64,000 bases of DNA, taken from positions 8,308,001-8,372,000 of the forward strand of contig NZ_CP108513.1 of the NCBI RefSeq assembly GCF_035989285.1. Direction: 5' to 3'. A program made the translations under genes and the position numbers. The notes beneath the pieces were generated by a model. The model worked only from the letters and a program-made list of their open reading frames with translations, made no database searches and had not been told where the DNA came from. This DNA comes from Streptomyces sp. NBC_01235 (GTDB lineage Bacteria > Actinomycetota > Actinomycetes > Streptomycetales > Streptomycetaceae). Shown here in pieces: positions 16,678 through 25,712 of the stretch (position 1 is its first letter; every line of letters begins with the position of its first letter).

Positions 16678-17715
16678 TCAGCCTCGCGGCGGCGCCGTCG
16701 ACCCCCGTGGCGTCAGCACCGGAGTCGGCACCGGATGCGATCCCGGACCCGTCCCCGTGATCACCCCGAACAGCGTTCGTGCCGCCTCCGCGCCGAATCC
16801 GTGCACGTCATGGCTCATCGCGGAGAGTGTCGGGTGGGTGAGCCGGCACAGCTGGGAGTCGTCCCAGGCGAGGAGGGAGACGTCGCCCGGCACCCCGAGC
16901 CCCATCTCGGCCGCCACCGCCAGCCCGGCCACGGCCATGATGTCGTTGTCGTAAACGATTGCCGTCGGCCGGTCCGGCGGAGCGGCGGTCAGCATCGACC
17001 GGGTCGCCCGCGCCCCCGCCTCCCCGGAGTAGTCCGTGGCGACCTGCCAGGCCCCGGCCAGCCCCAGACTCCGCGCCGCCGCGTCGAAGGCCGCCGTCCG
17101 CATCACGGTGTGGCCGAGCGCGGCCGCGCCCCCGACCCGCGCGATCCGCCGGTGCCCGAGCGCCGCGAGATACCGCACCGCCTCCGTCACCGCCGTCGCG
17201 TCGTCGGTCCACACGGACGTCAGATTCCCGGTGAGTGAGGGATGCCCCACCGCGACCACCGGTATCCCCAGCCGCTCGGCCGCCGCCACCCGGGGATCGT
17301 CGGCCCGGAAGTCCACCAGGATCGACCCGCCGATCTGCCTGCCCCGCCACCACGACTCGTGGAGCCCCACCTCCTCCTCGACGTTGCGCACCAGCCGCAG
17401 CAGCAGCGAGCAGGAGTGTTCGGTCAGCACACTCTCCACGCCGGAGACGAACTCCATGTAGAACGGTTCCAGACCCAGCATCCGCGCCGGCCGGCAGATC
17501 GCGAGACCCACCACGTCCACGCGCGAGCTCGACAGCGACCGGGCCGTGAGGTTCGGTTCCCAGCCCAGCTCCCGCGCCGCCGCGAAGATCCGGTCCCGGG
17601 TCGCCTCCGCCAGCCCCGGCTTGCGGTTGAAGGCGAGCGACACGGCCCCCTTGGACACGCCGGCGCGCGCGGCGACGTCCTTGATGGTGACGCGAGGCGA
17701 CGGGGACGCTGTCAT
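16678..17715 (-). CDS. LacI-family transcriptional regulator
   Basis: Sugar-responsive repressor of 345 residues. The N-terminal LacI helix-turn-helix and hinge (VTIKDVAARAGVSKGAVSLA and ATRDRIFAAARELGW) span residues 9-55. A periplasmic-binding-like effector domain follows (GGSILVDF, GHRRIARVGG, YDNDIMAVAGLAVA, DDSQLCRL). ATG 17715 overlaps the beta-mannosidase stop by four bases, so the two are one operon. It probably represses this operon and the divergent importer through the repeats at 20185-20268. The effector is presumably a manno-oligosaccharide or mannose. Confidence 0.9.
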   Translation of the reverse strand: MTASPSPRVTIKDVAARAGVSKGAVSLAFNRKPGLAEATRDRIFAAARELGWEPNLTARSLSSSRVDVVGLAICRPARMLGLEPFYMEFVSGVESVLTEHSCSLLLRLVRNVEEEVGLHESWWRGRQIGGSILVDFRADDPRVAAAERLGIPVVAVGHPSLTGNLTSVWTDDATAVTEAVRYLAALGHRRIARVGGAAALGHTVMRTAAFDAAARSLGLAGAWQVATDYSGEAGARATRSMLTAAPPDRPTAIVYDNDIMAVAGLAVAAEMGLGVPGDVSLLAWDDSQLCRLTHPTLSAMSHDVHGFGAEAARTLFGVITGTGPGSHPVPTPVLTPRGSTAPPRG

Positions 17716-20174
17716 CGAGCGGGCTCCTGGCAGTACAGCGCGGCCCGGGCGGCGGCGGCGTCCGGAGTCTCCCAGCCCTCGACCCCGATGGTCACCCGCT
17801 CCCCGGGAAGCAACGTCACAAGCCCCCGGTCGGCCCGCGCCTCCGGGCCCAGCCGGTCGGCCTGGAGCAGCAGATCCCGTACCAGGGTGTGGGCCGTGAC
17901 CGTGACGGCCCCCGGAGTCACGCCCACCTCGAACTCGGGTGGCGGATAAGGGATTTCACGGTCCGGCACCGGAAAGTGCACGGCCCGCAGTCCTCCCCCA
18001 CTCTCGGCTTCTCCCCCACTCTCGGTTTCTCCCCCACTCTCGGCTTCGCTCGAGCGGGGGGACCCCCATGAGCGGGGGGACCCCCATGCGTCGGCCACCA
18101 GGAACTCCTTCGCCCCGGCCGGCTCCAGCTCCACCGGTACCCGCACCTCACCCACCGCCCGCGCGCCGACCACCAGTTCCACGCTCGACGCCGCGACCAC
18201 CTCCCCAGCCACCGACACCCGCCGCAACGACAACGTGCCCGTCCACCGCTCGGCGGACTGGTTGACAGCGGCCAACGCCAGCCCCCCACCGCGCACTTGA
18301 AGCGTGATCAGCCGGTCCGCGTACAGCCGCCGCAACTCGTGGTACAGCGGTTTCTCCCGCCCGTCCCCGTCGACCGCCGCCCAGGACGTCACCGGCCAGC
18401 AGTCGTTGAGCTGCCAGAGAATCGTGCCCGCGCACACCGGCCAGTGCGACCGCCAGTGCTCGATCCCCGTCGCGACCGCCCGCGCCTGGTTGACCTGCGT
18501 GAGGTAGTGCCACCGGTCGAAGTCCCCCTCCGGCACGGCGAAGTGGCGGGCGAGCCCGCGCTCCAGCTTGCCGTTGCCGTCCTCCGCCTTCTGGTGGTGC
18601 AGCATGCCGGGGGAGTCCGCCGCGAGCTCCTCACCCGGCAGCGCCCGTCGCAGGGTCGCATGGGCGGGCGGCGCCTGCCAGCCGAACTCCGCGACGAACC
18701 GCGGAACTTCGCTCCGGTACTCGGCGTAGTCCTCCCGGTTCCACACCTCCCACGAGTGGTGCGTCCCGTGCGCGGGGTCGTTCGGATGGTGCTCCCACGA
18801 CCCCGACCACGGACTCCCCGCCGTGTACGGCCGTGTCGGATCCAACTCGCCCACGACACGGGGGAGTACACCCAGGTAGTACCCCTCCCCCCAGGAGTCC
18901 CCGCCGAGCCGCTCCTCCCACCCCCAGTCCCTGAAGCCCCACAGGTTCTCGTTGTTCCCGTTCCACAACACCAGCGACGGATGCGGCATCAGCCGTACGA
19001 CGTTCTCGCGGGCCTCCGCCTCCACCTCGCCCCGCAGTGGCTGCTCCTCCGGGTAGGCCGCGCACGCGAACGGAAAGTCCTGCCACACCAGCAGGCCCAG
19101 CTCGTCACAGGCGTCGTAGAAGTCCTCGCTCTCGTAGATCCCGCCGCCCCAGACCCGGACCAGGTCGACCCCGGCGTCGGCCGCCTGTCGCAACCGCTTC
19201 CGGTAACGCTCCCGGGTCACCCGGGAGGGAAACACGTCGTCCGGGATCCAGTTGACGCCCCGCGCGAAGAGGCGCTCCCCGTTGACGACCAGGGTGAAGC
19301 CGGACCCGTGCGCGTCGGCGGAGGTGTCCAGCTCGACGCTGCGGAAACCGACGCGTCGCCGCCAGACGTCGAGCGGAGCGTTCCCGTGATGCAGCGTCAA
19401 CTCGACGTCGTACAGCGCCTGGTCGCCGTATCCGCGCGGCCACCAGAGCTCCGCGTCCGGCACCTCCACCCGTACGACGCCGCTGGTCCCCGTCACCTCG
19501 GCCCGCGCCCGCGCTCCCCCCACCCGGGCCTGAAGGGTGAGCCCGGCCTCCACCCGGGTCCGCTCCACGTCCACGTGCAACTCGACGATGCCGACGCCCT
19601 GTTCGACGGTCACCAGCGGGCGTACCCGGGCCAGCCGGGCCGTCGACCAGCGCTCCACCCGCACCGGCCGCCAGATCCCGGCCGTCACCAGGGTGGGCCC
19701 CCAGTCCCAGCCGAACGAGCAGGCCATCTTGCGCACGTACTGGTACGGCTCGGTGTAGGCGGCCGGCCGCTCGCCGACCTTCCCGCGCACGGCCTCCGCC
19801 TCGGCGTAGGCCGAGACGAACCGGACGCTCAGCGGGCCGCCGAGCCCCGTCACGTCGAAACGGTACGAGCGGTGCATGTTCCGTACCTGGCCCAGGAGTT
19901 GACCGTTCAGCGTGATCTCGGCGACCGTGTCGAGTCCGTCGAAGACCAGGTCGGTCTGCTCGTGCCCGGACGGCGGTGCCGACAGCTCCCTCTCGTACGT
20001 CCACTCGCGCCGCCCCACCCACGCGACCTCGCTCTCCCCCCTACCGAGGAACGGGTCCGGGATCACCCCGGCGGCGAGCAGATCGGTGTGCACACAGCCC
20101 GGCACCACGGCCGGGAGCGCCTTCCCCTCGTGCCGCAGTTGCCATCCGTCGTCGAGCGGTGAGGCCTCCAGCAT
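17712..20174 (-). CDS. Beta-mannosidase, glycoside hydrolase family 2
   Basis: Retaining exo-glycosidase of 820 residues, with no signal peptide, so cytoplasmic. N-terminal beta-sandwich and immunoglobulin-like domains precede the TIM barrel. The acid/base glutamate lies in WNGNNENLWG and the nucleophile in RFVAEFGWQAP. It would cleave terminal mannose from manno-oligosaccharides brought in by the divergent importer. I prefer ATG 20174 (GGGAG five bases upstream) over GTG 20180. Near the C-terminus a 96-bp dispersed-repeat insertion adds Ser-Pro-Arg-Trp-Gly and Glu-Ser-Gly-Gly repeats without breaking the frame. Confidence 0.9.
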   Translation of the reverse strand: MLEASPLDDGWQLRHEGKALPAVVPGCVHTDLLAAGVIPDPFLGRGESEVAWVGRREWTYERELSAPPSGHEQTDLVFDGLDTVAEITLNGQLLGQVRNMHRSYRFDVTGLGGPLSVRFVSAYAEAEAVRGKVGERPAAYTEPYQYVRKMACSFGWDWGPTLVTAGIWRPVRVERWSTARLARVRPLVTVEQGVGIVELHVDVERTRVEAGLTLQARVGGARARAEVTGTSGVVRVEVPDAELWWPRGYGDQALYDVELTLHHGNAPLDVWRRRVGFRSVELDTSADAHGSGFTLVVNGERLFARGVNWIPDDVFPSRVTRERYRKRLRQAADAGVDLVRVWGGGIYESEDFYDACDELGLLVWQDFPFACAAYPEEQPLRGEVEAEARENVVRLMPHPSLVLWNGNNENLWGFRDWGWEERLGGDSWGEGYYLGVLPRVVGELDPTRPYTAGSPWSGSWEHHPNDPAHGTHHSWEVWNREDYAEYRSEVPRFVAEFGWQAPPAHATLRRALPGEELAADSPGMLHHQKAEDGNGKLERGLARHFAVPEGDFDRWHYLTQVNQARAVATGIEHWRSHWPVCAGTILWQLNDCWPVTSWAAVDGDGREKPLYHELRRLYADRLITLQVRGGGLALAAVNQSAERWTGTLSLRRVSVAGEVVAASSVELVVGARAVGEVRVPVELEPAGAKEFLVADAWGSPRSWGSPRSSEAESGGETESGGEAESGGGLRAVHFPVPDREIPYPPPEFEVGVTPGAVTVTAHTLVRDLLLQADRLGPEARADRGLVTLLPGERVTIGVEGWETPDAAAARAALYCQEPAR
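17993..18088. repeat. Dispersed palindromic repeat, expanded copy A, inside beta-mannosidase
   Basis: Three tandem 18-bp left arms (CTCCCCCACTCTCGGCTT and variants, at 17993, 18011 and 18029) are followed by CGCTCG and two tandem 18-bp right arms (AGCGGGGGGACCCCCATG, at 18053 and 18071). Single-unit relatives occur at 44462 and 45380. All units are multiples of three, so the host frame stays open. Confidence 0.9.
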
Positions 20175-20184
20175 GCGCACTCCC

Positions 20185-20268
20185 TAAACCGGTCAAGCCC
20201 ATAACTGAGCGCCACTTCTTCATCGTTGGCGGGAATGGGACTTTACCGGTTGAGAAAGCGCTGTCAGA
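20185..20268. promoter_or_regulatory. Divergent promoter region with candidate LacI operators
   Basis: Two related sites share ACCGGTYNAG: TAAACCGGTCAAG at 20185-20197 and TTTACCGGTTGAG at 20242-20254. The second runs into AAAGCGCT, the core of many LacI-family operators. They lie between beta-mannosidase and the binding-protein gene and could let the local LacI protein control both directions. Confidence 0.45.
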
Positions 20269-20355
20269 GTGCCGAATCAGCCAACCCGCTCGTGTTCGAC
20301 CACCCCGCAAGTGCTCGTCCGTCCCGTGAACCTCCCGAGAACGGAAGTGATGCAC

Positions 20356-21675
20356 ATGAACCGCCGTACAGTCCAGGTCCTCGCCACGGTCGCGGGAGCC
20401 GCCCTGCTGCTCCCGGGCTGCACCGGTACCGGAGGCAGTGCGAAGGGCGCTGACGCCAAGGCACCCGACGACCCGTCCCAGGTCAGCGGAACCATCACGG
20501 TCCTCACCGTACGGACCGACCTCGTGCAGGACGGCACGATGAAGAAGTACGCCGCCGAGTTCAACAAGACCTATCCGAAGGTCAAGGTGGAGTTCCAGGC
20601 CCTCACCAACTACGAGGCCGAGATCAAGATCCGGATGAACACGGACGACTACGGCGACGTCCTGCTGATCCCCGCGGTCATCAAGAAGGACGACTACCCG
20701 AAGTTCTTCGCCTCCCTCGGCACCGCCGCCGAACGCAGCAAGAAGTACCGTTTCACCGACTTCACCACCGTCGACGGCAAGGTCTACGGCCAGAGCCCGG
20801 TCGGCGTGATGCCCGGCTTCGTCTACAACAAGCGGGTCTGGAAGCAGGCCGGGGTCACCGAATGGCCCACCACCGCGGCCGAGTTCCTCGCCGACCTGAA
20901 GGCGATCAAGGCGAAGACCGACGCGATCCCCTACTACACCAACTTCGCCGCGCAATGGCCGCTGACCTCGTGGACGTACGTCGACGGCTCGGTCCACTGC
21001 GACCCGCAGGCGACCACGAAACTCGCCGAGGGCGACCCCTGGGCCGAGGGTTCCGACCTGCGCGTCGGGGACACGCTGCTGTACGACATCGTGAAGCAGG
21101 GCCTCGCCGAGAAGGACCCGACGACCAGCAACTGGGAGGAGTCCAAGCCCCGCACGGCCAAGGGCGAGATCGCCACCCAGTGGCTCGGCACCTGGGCGAT
21201 CATCCAGTTCCAGGACGCGGCGAAGAAGGCCGGCGTGAACCCCGACGACATCGGTTTCATGCCGTTTCCCGCCCAGACGGACGGCACCTTCTGCGCGACC
21301 GTCGGCCCCGACTACAACCAGGCCGTCAACGTCCACTCCCCGCACAAGGAGGCGGCCCGCGCCTGGATCGACTGGTTCACCGACAAGTCCGGCTACGACA
21401 AGGACAACCTGGCGATCTCCCCGCTCAAGGACGCGGCCATGCCCGAGGTGCTGAAGCCGTACGAGGAGGCGGGCGTCAAGCTCATCGAGCTGGACGACGC
21501 CGCGGGCGCGAAGGTCAAGCTGATCGACGACGAGTCCGAGGTCGGCATCTACAAGCCCGAGTACCGCCAGGACCTGGTCGACCTCGCGCGCGGCGCCAAG
21601 AAGGGCAGCCTGGACGACTTCCTCGGGGGCCTCGGCAAGAAGTGGACCGGGACGCAAGCGAACGTGGGCCACTGA
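20356..21675 (+). CDS. Sugar ABC transporter substrate-binding lipoprotein
   Basis: Extracellular solute-binding protein (family 1), 439 residues. The lipobox LLPGC places the lipid-modified cysteine at residue 22. The mature part is a two-lobed fold with typical motifs (ITVLTVRTDLVQDGTMKKYA, GDVLLIPAV, QSPVGVMPGFVYNK). I prefer ATG 20356, eight bases after GGAAG, over ATG 20350. It is divergent from beta-mannosidase and leads a three-gene importer with no ATPase, presumably served by MsiK. Manno-oligosaccharides are the inferred cargo. Confidence 0.9.
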   Translation: MNRRTVQVLATVAGAALLLPGCTGTGGSAKGADAKAPDDPSQVSGTITVLTVRTDLVQDGTMKKYAAEFNKTYPKVKVEFQALTNYEAEIKIRMNTDDYGDVLLIPAVIKKDDYPKFFASLGTAAERSKKYRFTDFTTVDGKVYGQSPVGVMPGFVYNKRVWKQAGVTEWPTTAAEFLADLKAIKAKTDAIPYYTNFAAQWPLTSWTYVDGSVHCDPQATTKLAEGDPWAEGSDLRVGDTLLYDIVKQGLAEKDPTTSNWEESKPRTAKGEIATQWLGTWAIIQFQDAAKKAGVNPDDIGFMPFPAQTDGTFCATVGPDYNQAVNVHSPHKEAARAWIDWFTDKSGYDKDNLAISPLKDAAMPEVLKPYEEAGVKLIELDDAAGAKVKLIDDESEVGIYKPEYRQDLVDLARGAKKGSLDDFLGGLGKKWTGTQANVGH

Positions 21676-22649
21676 TGACGCACGCGCACACGCACACCCC
21701 CACGCACGGTACGGAGAAGGCGCCCTTCGAGGCCACGGCTCCGGCCTCGAAGCGCGCCGCCCCCGCACCGGCCCCGCGCCGGGCGCGCACCTGGCGGCTG
21801 CTGACCCCCTGGCTGTTCCTGCTCGCCCCGCTCGCCCTGCTGATCACCTTCACCTACGCGCCGATCGCCAACATGGTCGCCTACAGCTTCACCGACTGGG
21901 ACGGCGTGAGCCCCGAACTGCACTACACGGGCGCCGAGAACTACACGGAGATCTTCACCAGAGAGGACCTCTTCCAGGTCTTCTGGGTGAGCGGTTACTA
22001 CCTGGCCGCCTCCGTGATCCAGATCGTCGCCGCGCTCTACTTCGCGACGATCCTGAGTTTCAACATCCGTTTCCGGAACTTCTTCAAGGGCGTGCTCTTC
22101 TTCCCGTCCCTGGTCAACGGCGTCGCAATCGGTTTCGTCTTCCTCTACTTCTTCCAGGACCGAGGCACCCTCGACACGGTCCTCGGCCTTTTCGGCTACC
22201 ACACCGACCACGCTTGGCTGGGCACACCGACCTCGGCCAACGTCTCCCTCGCCGGCGTCTCGATCTGGCGCTACCTCGGCATGAACTTCGTCCTGTTCCT
22301 CGGTGCGATCCAGTCCATCCCGGGGGAGCTGTACGAGGCGGCCGAACTGGACGGCGCCGGCCGCTGGCACCAGTTCCGCTACATCATCCTGCCCGGCATC
22401 AAGCCGGTACTGACCCTGACGGTGATCCTGTCCGTCTCCGGCTCCCTCTCGGCCTTCGAGATCCCGTACATCATGACCGGCGGGGCGACCGGCACCGAGA
22501 CCTTCGTGATCCAGACCGTGAAGCTGGCCTTCCAGTTCAACAAGACGGGGCTCGCCTCGGCGGCGGCCGTCGTGCTGCTGCTGATCATCCTGCTGGTGAC
22601 CTGGGTGCAGCGACGTCTCGTCCCCGACGACAGGGTGGACCTCGTATGA
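21675..22649 (+). CDS. Sugar ABC transporter permease (MalF type)
   Basis: Membrane permease of 324 residues. A His/Thr- and Pro/Ala-rich tail of about 35 residues precedes six helices. The EAA loop is YEAAELDGAGRWHQFRYIIL near residue 215. ATG 21675 overlaps the upstream stop by one base (TGATG), so translation is coupled. It pairs with the next gene to form the channel of the presumed manno-oligosaccharide importer. Confidence 0.9.
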   Translation: MTHAHTHTPTHGTEKAPFEATAPASKRAAPAPAPRRARTWRLLTPWLFLLAPLALLITFTYAPIANMVAYSFTDWDGVSPELHYTGAENYTEIFTREDLFQVFWVSGYYLAASVIQIVAALYFATILSFNIRFRNFFKGVLFFPSLVNGVAIGFVFLYFFQDRGTLDTVLGLFGYHTDHAWLGTPTSANVSLAGVSIWRYLGMNFVLFLGAIQSIPGELYEAAELDGAGRWHQFRYIILPGIKPVLTLTVILSVSGSLSAFEIPYIMTGGATGTETFVIQTVKLAFQFNKTGLASAAAVVLLLIILLVTWVQRRLVPDDRVDLV

Positions 22650-23476
22650 CACGCCGAGCCGTTGCCCGCACCCTCGTGTACCTGTCGCTGATCGCCGCGA
22701 CGCTGATCGTCCTGCTCCCGCTGGGCGTCGTACTCCTGACGTCCCTGAAGACCGAGAACGAGACGGCGAACGGCGGCGGGGCGCTCACGCTCCCGCACGA
22801 CCCGCTGAACTTCCACAACTACGTGACCGCGTTCCAGGACGGCGGGATGCTCACGGCGTTCGGAAACACCGCCTTCATCCTTGTCGTCTCCGTCGGTGGA
22901 ACGGTCCTGATCGGTTCGATGACGGCGTACGCGATCGACCGGTTCACCTTCCGTTTCCGGAAACTGGTGATCGCCCTTTTTCTGGTCGCCGCGCTGGTTC
23001 CCGGGGTGACCACCCAGGTGGCCACCTTCCAGATCGTCCACAGCCTCGGAATGTTCGACACCCGCTGGGCCCCGATCGCCCTCTACATGGGCACGGACAT
23101 CGTCTCGATCTACATCTTCCTGCAGTTCGTGCGCTCGATCCCGATCTCCCTGGACGAGGCCGCCCGCCTCGACGGCGCCAACGCCTTCACGATCTACCGA
23201 AAGATCATCTTTCCGTTGCTGAAACCCGCGATCGCGACGGTCGTGATCGTGAAGGGGATAGCCGTCTACAACGACTTCTACATCCCCTTCCTCTACATGC
23301 CCTCACAAGATCTTGGCGTGATCTCGACGTCTCTGTTCCGCTTCAAGGGCCCCTACGCCGCCCACTGGGAAACGATCTCGGCAGGAGCGGTCCTGGTCAT
23401 CCTGCCGACACTGATCGTCTTCCTGGCCCTCCAGAAATACATCTACAACGGTTTCATGAGGGGAGCGACGAGGTAG
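22646..23476 (+). CDS. Sugar ABC transporter permease (MalG type)
   Basis: Second permease, 276 residues with six helices and the EAA loop LDEAARLDGANAFTIYRKII near residue 170. ATG 22646 overlaps the preceding stop by four bases (ATGA). It is the last gene of the operon; a hairpin overlapping the end of the convergent gene follows 23 bases later. Confidence 0.9.
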   Translation: MTRRAVARTLVYLSLIAATLIVLLPLGVVLLTSLKTENETANGGGALTLPHDPLNFHNYVTAFQDGGMLTAFGNTAFILVVSVGGTVLIGSMTAYAIDRFTFRFRKLVIALFLVAALVPGVTTQVATFQIVHSLGMFDTRWAPIALYMGTDIVSIYIFLQFVRSIPISLDEAARLDGANAFTIYRKIIFPLLKPAIATVVIVKGIAVYNDFYIPFLYMPSQDLGVISTSLFRFKGPYAAHWETISAGAVLVILPTLIVFLALQKYIYNGFMRGATR

Positions 23477-23499
23477 CCGCTTGCGATACGGGTTCCGCG

Positions 23500-23530
23500 G
23501 CCGCCGTACGACGGAAGGTTCTACGGCGGC
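23500..23530. terminator. Convergent terminator
   Basis: GCCGCCGTA, a 13-base loop, then TACGGCGGC. The right arm reaches the stop codon of the convergent RNase D-like gene, so the hairpin may serve both operons. Confidence 0.7.
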
Positions 23531-24819
23531 TAGGCATCCTGACCCGACAGCGCGGCGACAAGCACAGGCGCGACCTGCTCCACCTGCCAAGGACGCGCCC
23601 CGTACGCGGCAAGCGCTGCCGTCACCGTTTCCTGGTCCAGCGGCTTCGGCGGCTCCCAGCAGACCCGCCGCACCGCGTCCGGAGCGATGAGGTTCTCCTG
23701 GGGCATGGCCAACTCCTCGGCCAACGCCGACACGGCCGACCTGGCCGCACTGAGCCGCGCGGCGGCCGCCGGGTCCTTGTCGGCCCAGGCCCGCGGCGGC
23801 GGAGGCCCCGCCACCTGCTGCCCCGGCTGCGGCAGCAGCGACTCGCTCAACGCCTTCGCCCGGTCGACCGCCGCCTGCCACTGCTCAAGCTGCCGTCGTC
23901 CCATCCGGTGCCCGAACCCGTTCAGCGCGGCCAGCGCGTGCACGTTCACCGGAAGAGCGAGCGAGGCCTCCACGATGGCCGCGTCCGACAGCACCTTGCC
24001 CGGCGACACGTCCCGCCGCTGCGCGATCCGGTCCCGTGTCTCCCACAGCTCCCGCACGACACCCAGCTGCCGCCGCCGGCGCACCTTGTGCATCCCGGAC
24101 GTACGACGCCAGGGGTCCTTGCGCGGCTCGGGCGGCGGGGCGGACGCGATCGCGTCGAACTCCTGGCGGGCCCACTCCAGCTTGCCCTGCCGGTCCAGCT
24201 CCTTCTCCAGCGCGTCGCGCAGGTCGACCAGGAGCTCGACGTCGAGGGCCGCGTACCGCAGCCAGGGCTCGGGCAGCGGCCTCGTCGACCAGTCCACCGC
24301 GGAGTGGCCCTTCTCGAGGACGAAGCCCAGCACACCCTCGACCATCGCGCCGAGGCCGACCCGCGGGAACCCGGCGAGCCGTCCGGCCAGCTCGGTGTCG
24401 AACAGCCGCGTCGGCACCATGCCTATCTCGCGCAGACACGGCAGGTCCTGGGTGGCCGCGTGCAGGACCCACTCGGCGTCGGAGAGCGCGTCGCCGAGTG
24501 CGGAGAGATCGGGGCAGGCGACGGGGTCGATCAACGCGCTGCCGGCGCCCTCGCGACGCAGCTGCACCAGATAGGCGCGCTGTCCGTAGCGATAGCCGGA
24601 GGCCCGCTCGGCGTCGACGGCGACGGGGCCGGAGCCGGCGGCGAAGGCGGCGATCACCTCGGCGAGGGAGGCGTCGTCGGCGATCACGGGAGGGATGCCC
24701 TCGCGTGGTTCGAGCAGAGGTGTCGGCGCCCCGGAAGCAGTAGATCCGCCGTCGTCCGGAGGGGCGCCTCCGGTGGTTCGCAGTGAACTGGCTGCTGCGG
24801 TTTCTTGGGCGTCGGTCAC
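23530..24819 (-). CDS. RNase D-like 3'-5' exonuclease with HRDC domain
   Basis: Protein of 429 residues. A DEDD-type exonuclease domain (about residues 45-215) has VAVDAERASGY (first acidic pair), ATQDLPCL, and YAALDVELLVDL (third motif). An HRDC nucleic-acid-binding domain covers about 240-310, and a conserved actinobacterial C-terminal domain follows. It probably trims structured RNA 3' ends. GTG 24819 lacks a strong ribosome site. It lies immediately downstream of whiI on the same strand, but a 38-bp palindrome between them suggests separate transcription. Confidence 0.85.
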   Translation of the reverse strand: MTDAQETAAASSLRTTGGAPPDDGGSTASGAPTPLLEPREGIPPVIADDASLAEVIAAFAAGSGPVAVDAERASGYRYGQRAYLVQLRREGAGSALIDPVACPDLSALGDALSDAEWVLHAATQDLPCLREIGMVPTRLFDTELAGRLAGFPRVGLGAMVEGVLGFVLEKGHSAVDWSTRPLPEPWLRYAALDVELLVDLRDALEKELDRQGKLEWARQEFDAIASAPPPEPRKDPWRRTSGMHKVRRRRQLGVVRELWETRDRIAQRRDVSPGKVLSDAAIVEASLALPVNVHALAALNGFGHRMGRRQLEQWQAAVDRAKALSESLLPQPGQQVAGPPPPRAWADKDPAAAARLSAARSAVSALAEELAMPQENLIAPDAVRRVCWEPPKPLDQETVTAALAAYGARPWQVEQVAPVLVAALSGQDA

Positions 24820-24843
24820 CTGTCAAGGGTATCCGTGTATGGA

Positions 24844-24881
24844 CGGCGCCCGCCGACGGAACGTTCCGTCGGCGGGCGCCG
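24844..24881 (-). terminator. 38-bp perfect palindrome after whiI
   Basis: A palindrome with no loop at all: the left half CGGCGCCCGCCGACGGAAC is followed by its exact complement. It lies 83 bases after the whiI stop and 25 before the RNase D start. The likeliest role is whiI terminator. A protein-binding site cannot be excluded. Confidence 0.75.
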
Positions 24882-24964
24882 GGGGGTCGTAAACCAGTCA
24901 GGTCGGTGAATGAATGGGGGTGACGGGAGCCGGCTCGTGGGGTTTGTGTGGTGCTGCCGGTCGC

Positions 24965-25624
24965 TCAGTGGATGATGCCGGTCCGCAGGGCCACCGCGAC
25001 CATCCCGGCGCGGTCGCCCGTGCCGAGCTTGCGGGCGATGCGGGCGAGGTGGCTCTTGACGGTCAGCGCCGACAGGCCCATCGAGACGCCGATCGCCTTG
25101 TTCGACTGGCCCTCCGCGACCAGTCGCAGCACCTCGACCTCACGGCCGGAGAGCTCGCGGTAGCCGCCCGGGTGACTCGGGGCACCCGGGGGGCGGCGGT
25201 GCAGGCGGGCGGCGGAGCCGATGGGGGCAACACCGGGTCGGGCGGGGAGCCCGAGGTTGGTGCGGGTGCCGGTGACGACGTAGCCCTTGACCCCGCCCGC
25301 GAGGGCGTTGCGCACGGCGCCGATGTCGTCGGCGGCGGAGAGGGCGAGCCCGTTGGGCCAGCCCGCGGCGCGGGTCTCCGACAAAAGGGTGAGGCCGGAG
25401 CCGTCGGGCAGATGGACGTCGGCGACGCAGATGTCACGGGGGTTGCCGATGCGGGGACGAGCCTCCGCGATGGACGAGGCCTCGATGACATCGCGCACAC
25501 CGAGCGCCCAGAGGTGACGGGTGACGGTGGAGCGGACGCGCGGGTCGGCCACGACCACCATGGCGGTGGGCTTGTTCGGGCGGTAGGCGACCAGGCTTGC
25601 GGGCTGCTCGAGGAGAACGGACAC
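24965..25624 (-). CDS. whiI: WhiI, sporulation response-regulator-like protein
   Basis: LuxR/NarL-type regulator of 219 residues required in S. coelicolor for late sporulation septation. The receiver domain (18-130) is degenerate: the usual acidic pair reads VVVADPR and the switch lysine is replaced (GYVVTG), although the aspartate in VADVHLPDGSGL remains. The C-terminal LuxR helix-turn-helix spans about 155-210 (LSGREVEVLRLVAEGQSNKA). Phosphorylation is therefore unlikely to be the normal signal, as known for WhiI. GTG 25624 follows CAGGAGG by six bases. A candidate sigma-WhiG promoter lies about 90 bases upstream. Confidence 0.95.
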   Translation of the reverse strand: MSVLLEQPASLVAYRPNKPTAMVVVADPRVRSTVTRHLWALGVRDVIEASSIAEARPRIGNPRDICVADVHLPDGSGLTLLSETRAAGWPNGLALSAADDIGAVRNALAGGVKGYVVTGTRTNLGLPARPGVAPIGSAARLHRRPPGAPSHPGGYRELSGREVEVLRLVAEGQSNKAIGVSMGLSALTVKSHLARIARKLGTGDRAGMVAVALRTGIIH

Positions 25625-25712
25625 CAGGCCTCCTGGGTGGGGGACGGGAGCCGGCTCGTGGGGCTTGTGGGGATGAAGCCGGGGACGAACCGTGCTTTCA
25701 AGGTCACAGTCG

